Part shown: piece by piece, positions 54,319-62,573 of the stretch | Layout of the letters: each line of letters opens with the position of its first letter | Position numbering within the stretch: position 1 is the stretch's first letter | From: Caballeronia sp. TF1N1 | Lineage (GTDB): Bacteria; Pseudomonadota; Gammaproteobacteria; Burkholderiales; Burkholderiaceae | Length of the DNA: 64,000 nucleotides | Direction: 5' to 3' | Assembly (NCBI RefSeq): GCF_022878925.1 | Contig: NZ_CP084630.1 | Location: 1-64,000, forward strand | The notes under the pieces: model-generated | What the model was told of the DNA's origin: nothing | Seen by the model: only the letters and a program-made list of their open reading frames with translations | The model's database searches: none | Translations under genes and position numbers: made by a program

Positions 54319-54633
54319 TCAATTGTGCTTCAAACGCCAACCTTTGGATCGTGACCCATCGATCGATTGATCAAAGCCACCTTCAAACACCCATTTCCAC
54401 GTCGGGGGCGATGGTGGTTCCTGTGGCGCCGCGTCAAGCCAATCGACGAATTCAATTATTTGGTCAGCATTGGCAAAGAAGCGCAAGCTTCCGATCACGA
54501 CGTTATACAACGGAATGGATTGATCGACGACGAACAAGGTGAGCTTGCGAGCGCCGCCGACTTGCCAAACCGCACTCGCGCCGAGTCCGGTTGGAAACGG
54601 TCGCATGGGTCGGTTGCCAGACATGCCGTTCAC
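54319..54633 (-). CDS. hypothetical protein coupled to cheV
   Basis: A protein of 104 residues whose ATG overlaps the cheV stop (ATGA), so it is probably translated from the same message. It has no signal peptide. The middle part (ASAVWQVGGARKLTLFVVDQ, then IGSLRFFANADQIIEFVDWL) looks like an alpha-beta fold; the end is Pro/Trp-rich. The family is not recognised. The coupling suggests a chemotaxis-related role. Confidence 0.55.
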   Translation of the reverse strand: MNGMSGNRPMRPFPTGLGASAVWQVGGARKLTLFVVDQSIPLYNVVIGSLRFFANADQIIEFVDWLDAAPQEPPSPPTWKWVFEGGFDQSIDGSRSKGWRLKHN

Positions 54634-55589
54634 GCTGCAACCTTGGACATTGCCTGACGCATGACGGCAGCGAGCTCTGCCGCAACGAACTTCGACACAT
54701 AAGCGTTGGCGCCAACCTTTCTGACGTGCTGCTCGTTCGCCGAGCCCGACAGCGACGAGTGGATGACAACTGGGATCATCTGCAGTCCAGCAGCAGCTTT
54801 GATCTTGCGGGTAAGCGTGAACCCGTCCATCTCCGGCATTTCGAGATCCGTCAGTACCAACGCGATGTCGTCCGTGACTTTCTTGCCTTCCTTAACTGCT
54901 TTCTCGCCTGCTTTCTCCAGCAGATCCCACGCCTCTTGTCCGGTCTTGGCCATGATGAAGGGTACCCCCATCGACTTCAAACTTTCTTCGATAAGGGCTC
55001 GCGCGACGCCGGAATCATCCGCGGCCAGCACCCGCGCACCAGGCGGCAGAGTAAGGCGGCCCGTATTCTGTTCGTTGATTTCTGGTTCACTGGCAGGCAG
55101 GGCATCGCGCAGAATTTGCTCAACGTCGAGCACCTGCGCGAGTCTACCGCCAGCGTGTGCGTCAAGTCGGGCTATGCTGGTCACGGTTTTGCCGCTCGAA
55201 TGTCCTTCGGCCGAGAGGACGCGGTTCCACTCCAGGCGAACAATATCGTCGACCTCCTCCACAGCGAAGCCTTGGGTCGTGCGAGCGAACTCCGTCACCA
55301 GCAGGATGCGATTTCCTTCGCGCGGGGTACATCCGGTGACTCTCGCAAGGTCGATGACGGGGATGATTTCGCCACGAACATCCGCGACGCCAAGGATCTT
55401 GTCAGACGACCCTGCCAGTTCGGTGAGCTTGGGCATTGCGACGATTTCTCGAACTTTGAAGACATTGATTCCGTAGAGTTCGCGGGCGCCTGTACCGCGG
55501 GTAGCACCAAGGCGAAATAGCAACAACTCAAACATGTTGCTACCTGCCAGGCGCACCCGCTGTTCAATATCGTGTTGATCGTTGTTCAT
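54630..55589 (-). CDS. cheV: chemotaxis coupling protein CheV
   Basis: A protein of 319 residues starting MNNDQHDIEQRVRL (55589). The N-terminal CheW domain (FELLLFRLG, YGINVFKVREIVAMPKLTEL, VADVRGEIIPVIDLARVTG) links receptors to CheA. The C-terminal receiver domain (VLAADDSGVARALIEESLKS, LVLTDLEMPEMDGF with the phosphoacceptor Asp, VIHSSLSG) allows adaptation by phosphorylation. CheA, CheW, CheR and CheB are absent from the window, so it must feed host signalling. A good sigma-28-like promoter lies upstream. Confidence 0.94.
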   Translation of the reverse strand: MNNDQHDIEQRVRLAGSNMFELLLFRLGATRGTGARELYGINVFKVREIVAMPKLTELAGSSDKILGVADVRGEIIPVIDLARVTGCTPREGNRILLVTEFARTTQGFAVEEVDDIVRLEWNRVLSAEGHSSGKTVTSIARLDAHAGGRLAQVLDVEQILRDALPASEPEINEQNTGRLTLPPGARVLAADDSGVARALIEESLKSMGVPFIMAKTGQEAWDLLEKAGEKAVKEGKKVTDDIALVLTDLEMPEMDGFTLTRKIKAAAGLQMIPVVIHSSLSGSANEQHVRKVGANAYVSKFVAAELAAVMRQAMSKVAA

Positions 55590-55627
55590 GTTTTTTACCG
55601 TCCGATTTGGGCTTGTCGATCCCTTAG

Positions 55628-55654
55628 ATATCGGCACGTGAAAACGTTTCTAGA
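55628..55654 (-). promoter_or_regulatory. sigma-28 (FliA)-type promoter for cheV
   Basis: Read on the reverse strand: TCTAGAAA, an 11-base spacer, then GCCGATAT, one base off the -10 consensus in the last position. It lies about 39 bp before the cheV start, at the edge of the insertion-sequence nest. Confidence 0.65.
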
Positions 55655-55731
55655 GGGCCGGTGGAACAGCCCCGTGAAAGACCGGACACAGTCTCCCACT
55701 TACAATAGCGGGTAGGCATAAGACTGTGTAT

Positions 55732-56027
55732 ATGACTAACAACAAGAACGAAGTAATGGAAGTGTTGACGGGACCTGAGCGCCGACGGCGCTGGTCGGCT
55801 GATGAGAAGCTGGCGATGGTTCGGGAGACGTTCGAGCCCGGCAAGACAGTTTCGATGGTGGCTCGGCTGCACGGCATCAATCCGAATCAGCTGTTTCAGT
55901 GGCGCAAGCTGCATCAGGACGGCAGCCTGTCGGCAGTGAGCGCTGGAGAAGAAGTTGTGCCGGCGTCCGAGTTGAGCGACGCGCTGAAGCAGATAAAGGA
56001 GCTCCAGCGCCTGCTGGGCAAAAATGG
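55732..56027 (+). pseudogene. IS3-family OrfA fragment
   Basis: The frame [40 protein letters not shown] and [18 protein letters not shown] is the helix-turn-helix N-terminus of an IS3-family (IS2-type) OrfA. It stays on-family through LLGKN and then leaves it at the IS110 junction. OrfB is absent. Confidence 0.8.
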
Positions 56028-56080
56028 TATGGACGCCTCCTCATCGCATAATTGAGGCCTCGTCCTACCGGAGAGCGCAA

Positions 56081-56557
56081 ATGGAACCGACAGTCGTGGG
56101 CGTAGATATCGCCAAGCGGGTTTTCCAGCTTCACTGGATAGTCGCAGACACTGGCGAGGTGCTCGACAAACAGCTTCGTCGTGACAATTTCTTGGAGCAC
56201 TTTGCTAATCGGGAAAAGTGCCTTATCGGGATGGAGGCTTGCGGAGGCTCACAGCACTGGGCACGTCGTCTCGTGGAGCTTGGGCACGAGGTCAAGCTTA
56301 TGCCCAGCAAACTTGTGAAGGCCTTCGTGACAGGAAACAAGAACGACCTAGCCGACGCGCGTGCCATCTGGGCCGCAGCAAAACACCCCGGCGTGAGGGC
56401 CGTGCCGGTTAAGACTGAAGCCCAACAGGCCGTTCTGGCGCTGCATCGGATACGGCAGCAACTCGTCATATTCCGGCGCTCCCAGTCTAACTGCCTTAGG
56501 GGTTTGCTGGCCGAGTACGGCGAAGTTATGGGCGTTGGGCACGCAGCAATGAACTGA
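56081..56557 (+). pseudogene. IS110-family transposase N-terminal fragment
   Basis: MEPTVVGVDIAKRVFQLHWI through GMEACGGSQHWARRL and GNKNDLADARAIWAAA are the DEDD-type catalytic N-terminus of IS110/IS1111 transposases. About 158 codons remain. The C-terminal domain is replaced by the next element's left end. Confidence 0.85.
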
Positions 56558-56613
56558 ACCGCCCCGGAAATGTAGGAGACTTCGGATCTTGGCTGTAACG
56601 GGAGATTTGAAGC

Positions 56614-56961
56614 ATGGAAAGCGAAGGCAAGACAAGGAAGCCCACCGGCACGCGATATTCGGATGAGGTGCGGGAGCGAGCGGTGCGACTGGTGTTTGAG
56701 CACCAACACGAGTACCAAACGCAGGGGGCGGCGATCCGCTCAATCGCCTCGAAGATGGGGATGTCGCGCGAGACGCTTCGCAACTGGATCATTCAGGCAG
56801 AGCGCGACCGTGGCCAACGAACGGGCGCGACAACTTCGGATTTGGCGCGTCTGAAGGAACTGGAGCGCGAGAACCGTGAGCTGCGCACGGCCAACGAGAT
56901 CCTGCGCAAGGCCTCCGCATATTTCGCGCAGGCGGAGCTCGACCGCCGATCGAAGCCATGA
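56614..56961 (+). CDS. IS3-family transposase OrfA
   Basis: A protein of 115 residues: helix-turn-helix (YSDEVRERAVRLVFEHQHEY, MSRETLRNWIIQAE) followed by a leucine-zipper-like segment (LKELERENRELRTANEILRK). OrfA seems complete, with a ribosome site GGGAGA upstream. It overlaps the orfB start by 4 bp, as in IS3 elements that make OrfAB by frameshifting. It cannot transpose alone because OrfB is truncated. Confidence 0.88.
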   Translation: MESEGKTRKPTGTRYSDEVRERAVRLVFEHQHEYQTQGAAIRSIASKMGMSRETLRNWIIQAERDRGQRTGATTSDLARLKELERENRELRTANEILRKASAYFAQAELDRRSKP

Positions 56962-57152
56962 TCGCGTTCATCGACGAGCATCGCGACGTCTACGGTATCG
57001 AGCCGATCTGCCGCCTGCTGCCGATCGCGCCGTCGACGTATTACCGGCACGCCGGGCGGCGCAGCGATCCGGAGCAATGGCCAGCACGAGCGCGTCGCGA
57101 TATTGAACTGAAGGCTCTCATCCGTTGGCTTTGCAGGTCTCCGAAAGGATAG
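56958..57152 (+). pseudogene. IS3-family OrfB N-terminal fragment
   Basis: MIAFIDEHRDVYGIEPICRL, LPIAPSTYYRHAGRRSDP and RARRDIELKA match the start of OrfB, but the frame leaves the family near 57120 and stops at 57152. The DDE catalytic core is missing. Confidence 0.85.
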
Positions 57153-57166
57153 CGCAAGCAAGAACG

Positions 57167-57538
57167 TCAGTCGCCGCGATCCGCAGCAAACGGGCCAATC
57201 GCGCGCTTTGCGAGCTCGACGGACCGCATCGCGCGCTCGAACGATGGAAACTTTTGCGCGATGGAAACGCCTACGTCGGCGAGACGCTTCTCGATTTTCG
57301 CGGCGTCTTCGCCGCGTCCGCCCTCCACGTGAACCGAGAAGGAGCCGTCATTGTTGGAGAAGACTCGGATCGAAAATCCGCGATGCGACTCCCGGTATTC
57401 GATGGAGGACGCCGGCTCGGGTCCATCGGGGCGTCGCGCCTCCTTCGGCGCGGCGGCGTCCGCCGCGTCGTCGGCGTTCATGGACAAGGCGCGCTTGGCG
57501 CGCTGGGCCGCAGCCCGCCAGTTTGTCGGGAAGCACAT
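57167..57538 (-). CDS. hypothetical protein
   Basis: A protein of 123 residues from ATG 57538 (MCFPTNW); a start at ATG 57481 (MNADDAADAAAP) is also possible. The core IEYRESHRGFSIRVFSNNDG, FSVHVEGGRG looks like a small beta-sheet domain, followed by a helical end (KIEKRLADVGVSIAQKF, ERAMRSVELAKRAIG). No family recognised. It is divergent from the gene at 57801 with a 262-bp gap that shows no clear dyad. The codon use is very GC-rich. Confidence 0.55.
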   Translation of the reverse strand: MCFPTNWRAAAQRAKRALSMNADDAADAAAPKEARRPDGPEPASSIEYRESHRGFSIRVFSNNDGSFSVHVEGGRGEDAAKIEKRLADVGVSIAQKFPSFERAMRSVELAKRAIGPFAADRGD

Positions 57539-57800
57539 TTTCTTTTCGTTTTCTTTTTGGGTTTTTGAATGTTTTCGGCACCAAATTGCCCTCGGCGCTC
57601 AATGAGTTTCGCGCCGCAAGCTAGCCAGAGCAGTGCGCAATCGCACACCGAGCGCCGACTAGAGCCATCGCTCAATTAAGCCGTCGGGCGTTTCAGGCAA
57701 GGCGGAGCGCGAGCTAAAGATGCGGGCGGCCGGGCCGACAACACGTTGACGACAGCGATGGCAGAGATGGCCGCGCCTTCTCCTACAAAAGCGAGCGGAC

Positions 57801-58265
57801 ATGAAAGAAGAAAGCGTTGATTTGCGGGCGATGCTCGCGGAGCTTCGCGACGCCAGAAAGTTGGCCGAGCGAGCGGGCGCGAGCCTGCGCGAAGAAGAGC
57901 GAGAAATCGAAGCGCTTCGGGCGGCGTCTCTGGCCGCCCTTCGGAACGCAAAGCGACGAGGCGGGCACGGCGCGCAGGGCGCTCTGCGCCTTGAGGAAGC
58001 GTTCAACCGCATTTTGTCCACGCCATGCCTTTCGGTGGCCGCAGGCCTGCGAGATTGCGCGCGAGCAGCGCAAGAGCTTGAGCCCGTCATCGAGCAAGCG
58101 GAGGCGAATCGCTCCGGAGCGGAGGAGGGGGAAGCCGCGCGCCACCTGCGCGATTTCGCCAAGAGTTTCGCGGCGATGCTTCAACTCGCGCAGGCGGCGG
58201 AGAAAAACAACGAAGAAGCGCGGGGGTGTTTGCTTCAAATTCGCGCGGCGGCCGCGCTGATGTGA
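57801..58265 (+). CDS. hypothetical coiled-coil-like protein
   Basis: A protein of 154 residues, almost entirely helical and rich in Ala, Glu, Arg (LRAMLAELRDARKLAERAGA, LREEEREIEALRAASLAALR, AAQELEPVIEQAEANRSGAE). No family recognised; heptad-like spacing suggests a coiled coil. It has no signal peptide. It is divergent from the 57167 gene. The strong GC bias of this pair differs from the chemotaxis genes around it, hinting at a separate origin. Confidence 0.5.
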   Translation: MKEESVDLRAMLAELRDARKLAERAGASLREEEREIEALRAASLAALRNAKRRGGHGAQGALRLEEAFNRILSTPCLSVAAGLRDCARAAQELEPVIEQAEANRSGAEEGEAARHLRDFAKSFAAMLQLAQAAEKNNEEARGCLLQIRAAAALM

Positions 58266-58756
58266 GTCGCCGGATTTCTTGACTCGTCGTGCTTTTTGGT
58301 CGCTTTTTTGGCTATACACGGACGCCCGCGGCGAAGCGTTTATGGTCCGTTGTGTGGTCGCGTGTCACTTGCATCAGCGCACAGGCACGCAGTTGGCTCA
58401 ACCCAGCGATAGGCATGGCGGGCTTGTTCACGGCGTACCTGTGCGCTTACCATTTTGCTGCGATTTCCCTTATGACTTCAATCGCAAGGTCCCATTCAGC
58501 GACCAGCTTTCATCCTCCAACCAAACCTGCATAGTGCACACGGACACCCCTTGGAGGACTGCAGCTTTCGCAAGTTTTGAGGATCAGATCATCTTCCATT
58601 CGTCTTACTCCTTTTGAGGGATAAAAGGTCGTGTCTTGCGGGAATGCAATCGATCCGATAGAAAAAATTGGCAAAAATAGAAGTTGTGATGCAGTGCCAC
58701 CAATCGTATGATGAGCGCTCTTCACCTGTTTCGTTCCCCGCGTTACAGGCTCTTCG
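58266..58756. other. intergenic stretch with possible decayed or RNA content
   Basis: About 490 bp. A reverse frame near 58600 (MEDDLILKTCESCSPPRGVR) stops early, and another frame continues with KLVAEWDLAIEVIREIAAKW, which looks like a short broken gene. Nothing was assigned. The forward terminator at 58757 has no gene before it. Confidence 0.35.
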
Positions 58757-58780
58757 AGCCGGCCTTTGTGCCGGCTTTTT
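58757..58780 (+). terminator. rho-independent terminator without an upstream gene
   Basis: AGCCGGC-N6-GCCGGCT followed by TTTTT and an AT-rich tail, on the forward strand. The nearest forward gene ends about 490 bp before, so it may end an unrecognised small RNA transcribed from the 58600-58750 region. Confidence 0.75.
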
Positions 58781-58831
58781 ATTTTATTAGTTGATTTCTA
58801 GTCGAGCACCCTTTCTTGAATTGGAAAAATC

Positions 58832-58858
58832 TAAAGTTACACGCGCTATCGCCGTTAG
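58832..58858 (+). promoter_or_regulatory. sigma-28 (FliA)-type promoter for MCP 3
   Basis: TAAAGTTA, an 11-base spacer and GCCGTTAG form the best flagellar sigma-factor match in the window, about 72 bp before the MCP 3 start. Distance and form match the site before MCP 2. Confidence 0.8.
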
Positions 58859-58929
58859 TTATGAAAAGGTAGATCGGAGGTGTCGAATTCGTAGCCCGTT
58901 CTTGCGTGGTACAACTAGGGAAGAGTTCA

Positions 58930-60651
58930 ATGAAAGCTTTACGAAATATTAGTATCGGGGCGAAGCTTGGCGTTGGCTTCGGGTTGACGCTAGTTGCGCT
59001 TTGCCTGATCGGCGGGCTCGCACTGGTGCAGGTGTCGCGCGTGTACAAAGGCACCAATGACCTTGCGACCAACTGGATGCCGAGCGTGTTGACGCTGGGG
59101 GAAGTTCGCTCGGCAACCAATGCGGTAAGACGTGGTTCGTCGGGGGCGCTGTTGGCAACCAACGCGCACGAGAAGGCCGCGCAAGAGAAGAAGCGCAGCG
59201 ATGCATTAGCGAGTCTCGACGGCGCGCTGGCTAAATACCAATCGCTTATATCTTCGCCGGATGAAAAGCAGCTTTTCGAGGACTTCAAGACGGCTTGGGC
59301 GGCCTATTTGACGGTCGACAACAAGGTCAACGCACTGAACGATGGTGGAGCAGACCATTACACTGAAGCTAGGGAATTGGCGGCAAATCAGTCCTCGGCT
59401 TTATTCTCGACGGTGTCTGATCTGATCACGCGCGACATCGTACTGAATACGAAGGGGGCCAACGATGCCGCAGCAGCAGCCGCTGACGACTATCAAAAGA
59501 CATTGGTCACTACCATTGTGCTGGTAGCTCTGGCCATTGCATTCAGCGTTGTTGGGGCGATCTTAATCGCTCGATCAATCGTCGCGCCTATCCGCCGTTC
59601 GCTTGAGGTTGCGCAGACCGTCGCACAAGGAAATTTGACTTCCGAAATTATCGATGATGGCGCGGACGAAACGGGACAACTGCTCCGCGCACTGCGTCAT
59701 ATGAACGAGCGGCTTGCCGACATTGTCGGACGTGTGCGCAGTGGTAGCGAGAGCATTGCCACGGCTTCGGCACAGATCGCGGCTGGCAACACTGATCTTA
59801 GTCAGCGCACGGAAGAGCAGGCGGCGTCGCTCCAGGAGACGGCCGCCAGCATGGAAGAACTGACATCAACGGTCAAGCAAAACACCGAAAATGCGCAGCA
59901 AGGCAATACCCTGGCGGCGAATGCGTCGGAAGTGGCCGCGCGCGGCGGTGTGGTCGTTAGCCGTGTGGTCGATACGATGAAGGAGATCAGCGCGAGCTCT
60001 GCGAAGGTCGCGGATATCATCACGGTAATCGAAGGCATCGCGTTCCAGACCAACATACTTGCATTAAATGCGGCAGTTGAGGCCGCGCGCGCAGGCGAGC
60101 AGGGCCGGGGTTTTGCGGTGGTAGCCGGTGAAGTACGAACCTTGGCTCAGCGCAGCGCGACCGCTGCCAAGGAGATCAAGGACCTCATTGACGTGTCGGT
60201 GTTGAAGGTAAGTGCCGGCTCACAACTCGTCGAAGAAGCCGGTCAGACGATGAATGAGGTAGTACAGTCGGTCAAGCGCGTCGCCGACCTGATGGGTGAG
60301 ATCTCGGCCGCGTCCTCCGAGCAGCACACCGGTATCGAGCAAGTAAACGTGGCCGTCTCTCAAATGGATGAAGTTACGCAGCAGAATGCCGCCTTGGTGG
60401 AGCAAGCGAGCGCGGCAGCCCAATCGATGGCTCAGCAATCAGGCGCGCTCCGCGATGTGGTATCGGTTTTCCAGCTTGGGATCAGTTGCGCCGAGGTGCG
60501 TGTCTCGACCGAATTACTGTCTACGCCGCCGCTGATTTCTCTTCCACCTTTAGCTCGTCCCAAACATTCAAAGAAGATGAGCGCCTCAATTCGACCGCCA
60601 GCATCGAGGCAAGCAACCGTATCAAGCGATGGCGACTGGCAGGCTTTCTAG
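58930..60651 (+). CDS. methyl-accepting chemotaxis protein 3 with C-terminal pentapeptide-like end
   Basis: A chemoreceptor of 573 residues starting MKALRNISIGAKLGVGFG (58930, GGAAGAG upstream). It has an N-terminal helix, a periplasmic four-helix sensor (about 35-190), a second helix (TTIVLVALAIAFSVVGAILI), HAMP, and a signalling domain with [22 protein letters not shown]. The ~60-residue flexible tail ends DGDWQAF. DWQAF fits the xWxxF pattern of pentapeptides that recruit the methyltransferase CheR and esterase CheB. The other two receptors lack this. The ligand is unknown. Confidence 0.96.
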   Translation: MKALRNISIGAKLGVGFGLTLVALCLIGGLALVQVSRVYKGTNDLATNWMPSVLTLGEVRSATNAVRRGSSGALLATNAHEKAAQEKKRSDALASLDGALAKYQSLISSPDEKQLFEDFKTAWAAYLTVDNKVNALNDGGADHYTEARELAANQSSALFSTVSDLITRDIVLNTKGANDAAAAAADDYQKTLVTTIVLVALAIAFSVVGAILIARSIVAPIRRSLEVAQTVAQGNLTSEIIDDGADETGQLLRALRHMNERLADIVGRVRSGSESIATASAQIAAGNTDLSQRTEEQAASLQETAASMEELTSTVKQNTENAQQGNTLAANASEVAARGGVVVSRVVDTMKEISASSAKVADIITVIEGIAFQTNILALNAAVEAARAGEQGRGFAVVAGEVRTLAQRSATAAKEIKDLIDVSVLKVSAGSQLVEEAGQTMNEVVQSVKRVADLMGEISAASSEQHTGIEQVNVAVSQMDEVTQQNAALVEQASAAAQSMAQQSGALRDVVSVFQLGISCAEVRVSTELLSTPPLISLPPLARPKHSKKMSASIRPPASRQATVSSDGDWQAF

Positions 60652-60746
60652 GTGACAGTTTTCCCACTGGCGGGCGAACGATGAAGGCGTGAAGCGCTTG
60701 CCCTTGCAAGAGGCGAAGGATAAGCAGTAATCTCGTAAGCGCGAAT

Positions 60747-60974
60747 TTAGTAATAGTCCGATCGACACCGTGTTGGCAATGCAGCAGTTTGCAGCTCGTC
60801 TGAGTCTGTTCCTATCCACTGTTTTCCGACCATGATGGCATTCAGTACATATACGTCGATAGCGATGTTCGTTTTGTCTGCGCTCGCGTTCGGCGCAACC
60901 TCGTTTTGCCATGCAGGCGAAGACACTATAGCCATACCAGTCAAGCTAACTGTAAGTGAAACCTGCACTTTCAT
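60747..60974 (-). CDS. possible small exported protein
   Basis: A 75-residue frame starting MKVQVSLTVSLTGMAIVSSP, a weak signal-like start, followed by KTNIAIDVYVLNAIMVGKQW. It is unrecognised, and an overlapping reverse frame (60622-60912) competes. It begins 17 bp before the IS5 target site, so its promoter may have been displaced by the element. Confidence 0.3.
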   Translation of the reverse strand: MKVQVSLTVSLTGMAIVSSPAWQNEVAPNASADKTNIAIDVYVLNAIMVGKQWIGTDSDELQTAALPTRCRSDYY

Positions 60975-61038
60975 TACCGCTGCTCCTCGTCTAGCAGGCT
61001 GTTGAAATATGCCTCAATGAACGTGGGCTCGATTATTC

Positions 61039-61146
61039 GGGACTGTCAGCAATTTTGTGTGTGAGGCTACCATTATGGAAATGGAGTCGTTAGGGACTGT
61101 CAGCAATTTTGTGTGTGAGGCTACCATTATGGAAATGGAGCCGTTA
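61039..61146. repeat. 54-bp tandem duplication of the IS256 left end
   Basis: Two units, 61039-61092 and 61093-61146, each starting GGGACTGTCAGCAATTTTGT, differ at one position (T versus C, near 61087 and 61141). The second unit runs up to the transposase ATG. Confidence 0.92.
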
Positions 61147-62396
61147 TGCCACGCAAACCCAAGACACCGCCACGAGAACTGCCGTCAATCCCTAAAGAGC
61201 TGCTCGACCAATTGGCCTCAGGCCCGATGACGGCAGCTTCAATTGAGGATCTGTCCGCCGCTTTGAAGAAGGCGCTCATCGAGCGCGCTCTGGGGGCTGA
61301 ACTCGGTCAGCATCTGGGCTACGAGCCCGGGGCTGAGAAGCCGGCTACGGCCACGAATCAGCGCAACGGGCACAGCGCCAAGAAGGTGCTGACATCCGAT
61401 GGCCCGCTACACCTGCAGATTCCGCGAGACCGTGATTCCACCTTCGAACCGATCCTCATCCCGAAGCACGAGCGCCGTTTTACGGGCTTCGACGACAAGA
61501 TTATCGCCCTGTACGCGCGCGGCATGACGGTGCGCGAGATTCGGGCGTTTTTGCAGGAGCAGTACGGCACGGAGGTGTCGCCGGAGTTCATTAGCTCGGT
61601 CACCGACGCCGTCATGGACGAGGTGCTTGTCTGGCAGAGCCGTCCGCTCGAGCCGATGTATCCGGTGGTCTTCTTCGACGCTTTACGGGTAAAAATCCGT
61701 GCAGACGGCTTGGTGCGCAACAAAGCGGTCTATCTAGCCCTGGGCGTCCTGCCGGACGGTTCTCGCGATATTCTGGGCCTGTGGATCGAGAACACCGAAG
61801 GCGCCAAGTTCTGGATGAAGGTCTTTAATGACTTGAAGACGCGCGGCGTTCATGACATCCTGATCGCCGTCACCGACGGCCTGCAAGGCATGGAGCAAGC
61901 GCTTGGAGCCGTGTTCCCGAAGACAACGTTGCAGACTTGCATCGTGCACCTGATTCGCAGCAGTCTGGACTACGCGAACTGGAAGGACCGTAAGCCGTTG
62001 GCCGCCGCGCTCAAGCCGGTGTACACCGCACCCAGCGCCGAAGCCGCTGCTGCCGAACTCGATGCGTTCGACCAAGGCGAATGGGGTCGTCGCTATCCGA
62101 CGGTGGCTTCGGCATGGCGACGGGTGTGGGAGCGTGTCATTCCCTTCTTTACGTTCCCGCCAGCAGTACGCAAGGTGATCTACACGACAAACGCACTTGA
62201 AAGCGTGAATGCAGGTTTGCGCAAGATCATTCGCACGCGCGGCCACTTCCCGAGTGACGAAGCCGCGACCAAGCTGCTGTGGCTGGTATTACGCAACATC
62301 ACGGCAGGCTGGACGCGTGCCGCACACGACTGGAAAGCCGCCATGAACCAATTCGCGATACTGTACGAGGCGCGCTTCACGCATCCCTACGACTGA
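61146..62396 (+). CDS. IS256-family transposase (mutator type)
   Basis: A protein of 416 residues. N-terminal region MTAASIEDLSAALKKALIER is followed by LGAELGQHLGYE, then the DDE domain with Asp in VVFFDALRVKIRADG, VTDGLQGMEQALGAVFP (second Asp) and the late Glu in NALESVNAGLRKIIRTRG. It is full length and in frame, so probably functional. It is the only gene of the element. Confidence 0.95.
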   Translation: MPRKPKTPPRELPSIPKELLDQLASGPMTAASIEDLSAALKKALIERALGAELGQHLGYEPGAEKPATATNQRNGHSAKKVLTSDGPLHLQIPRDRDSTFEPILIPKHERRFTGFDDKIIALYARGMTVREIRAFLQEQYGTEVSPEFISSVTDAVMDEVLVWQSRPLEPMYPVVFFDALRVKIRADGLVRNKAVYLALGVLPDGSRDILGLWIENTEGAKFWMKVFNDLKTRGVHDILIAVTDGLQGMEQALGAVFPKTTLQTCIVHLIRSSLDYANWKDRKPLAAALKPVYTAPSAEAAAAELDAFDQGEWGRRYPTVASAWRRVWERVIPFFTFPPAVRKVIYTTNALESVNAGLRKIIRTRGHFPSDEAATKLLWLVLRNITAGWTRAAHDWKAAMNQFAILYEARFTHPYD

Positions 62397-62573
62397 AAGA
62401 TCCTCAAACCGCTACCCGCTGAAAAGCGGGTTGCCTTAACTGCCTCAAACACAAAAAATCTGACAGTCCCGATTATTCGGAAGAGCTAGCGCGTTGGAAT
62501 GTTCCAAATAAATTGACGCCGATTCTCCTTGATTCAGATGCCGCCGATGCCGCGTTCCTTCTCGCTTACTCTT

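Larger units (their letters stand above)
55660..57125. mobile_element. nest of truncated insertion sequences (IS3-type, IS110, IS3)
   Basis: The left part of an IS3-family element with its orfA is cut at about 56028 by the start of an IS110-family element. That element's transposase is cut at 56555 by an IS3-family element beginning with the inverted repeat TGAACCGCCCCGG. The last element is itself truncated around 57125. The order of junctions shows that each later element interrupted the previous one, and the right halves of all three are missing. Confidence 0.75.
61039..62470. mobile_element. IS256-family insertion sequence with duplicated left end
   Basis: The terminal inverted repeat GGGACTGTCAG is at both ends. 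The 8-bp target duplication GATTATTC is at 61031-61038 and 62471-62478. The first 54 bp (61039-61092) are repeated in tandem at 61093-61146 with one base difference (GTCG/GCCG near the end), so the left terminal repeat occurs twice. One forward transposase gene is inside. It interrupts IS5 copy 2. Confidence 0.92.

Noticed and set aside
57167..58265. Calling the divergent unknown pair a toxin-antitoxin or defence system
   Set aside because: No recognised toxin, nuclease or antitoxin motif; the arrangement is divergent rather than an operon.
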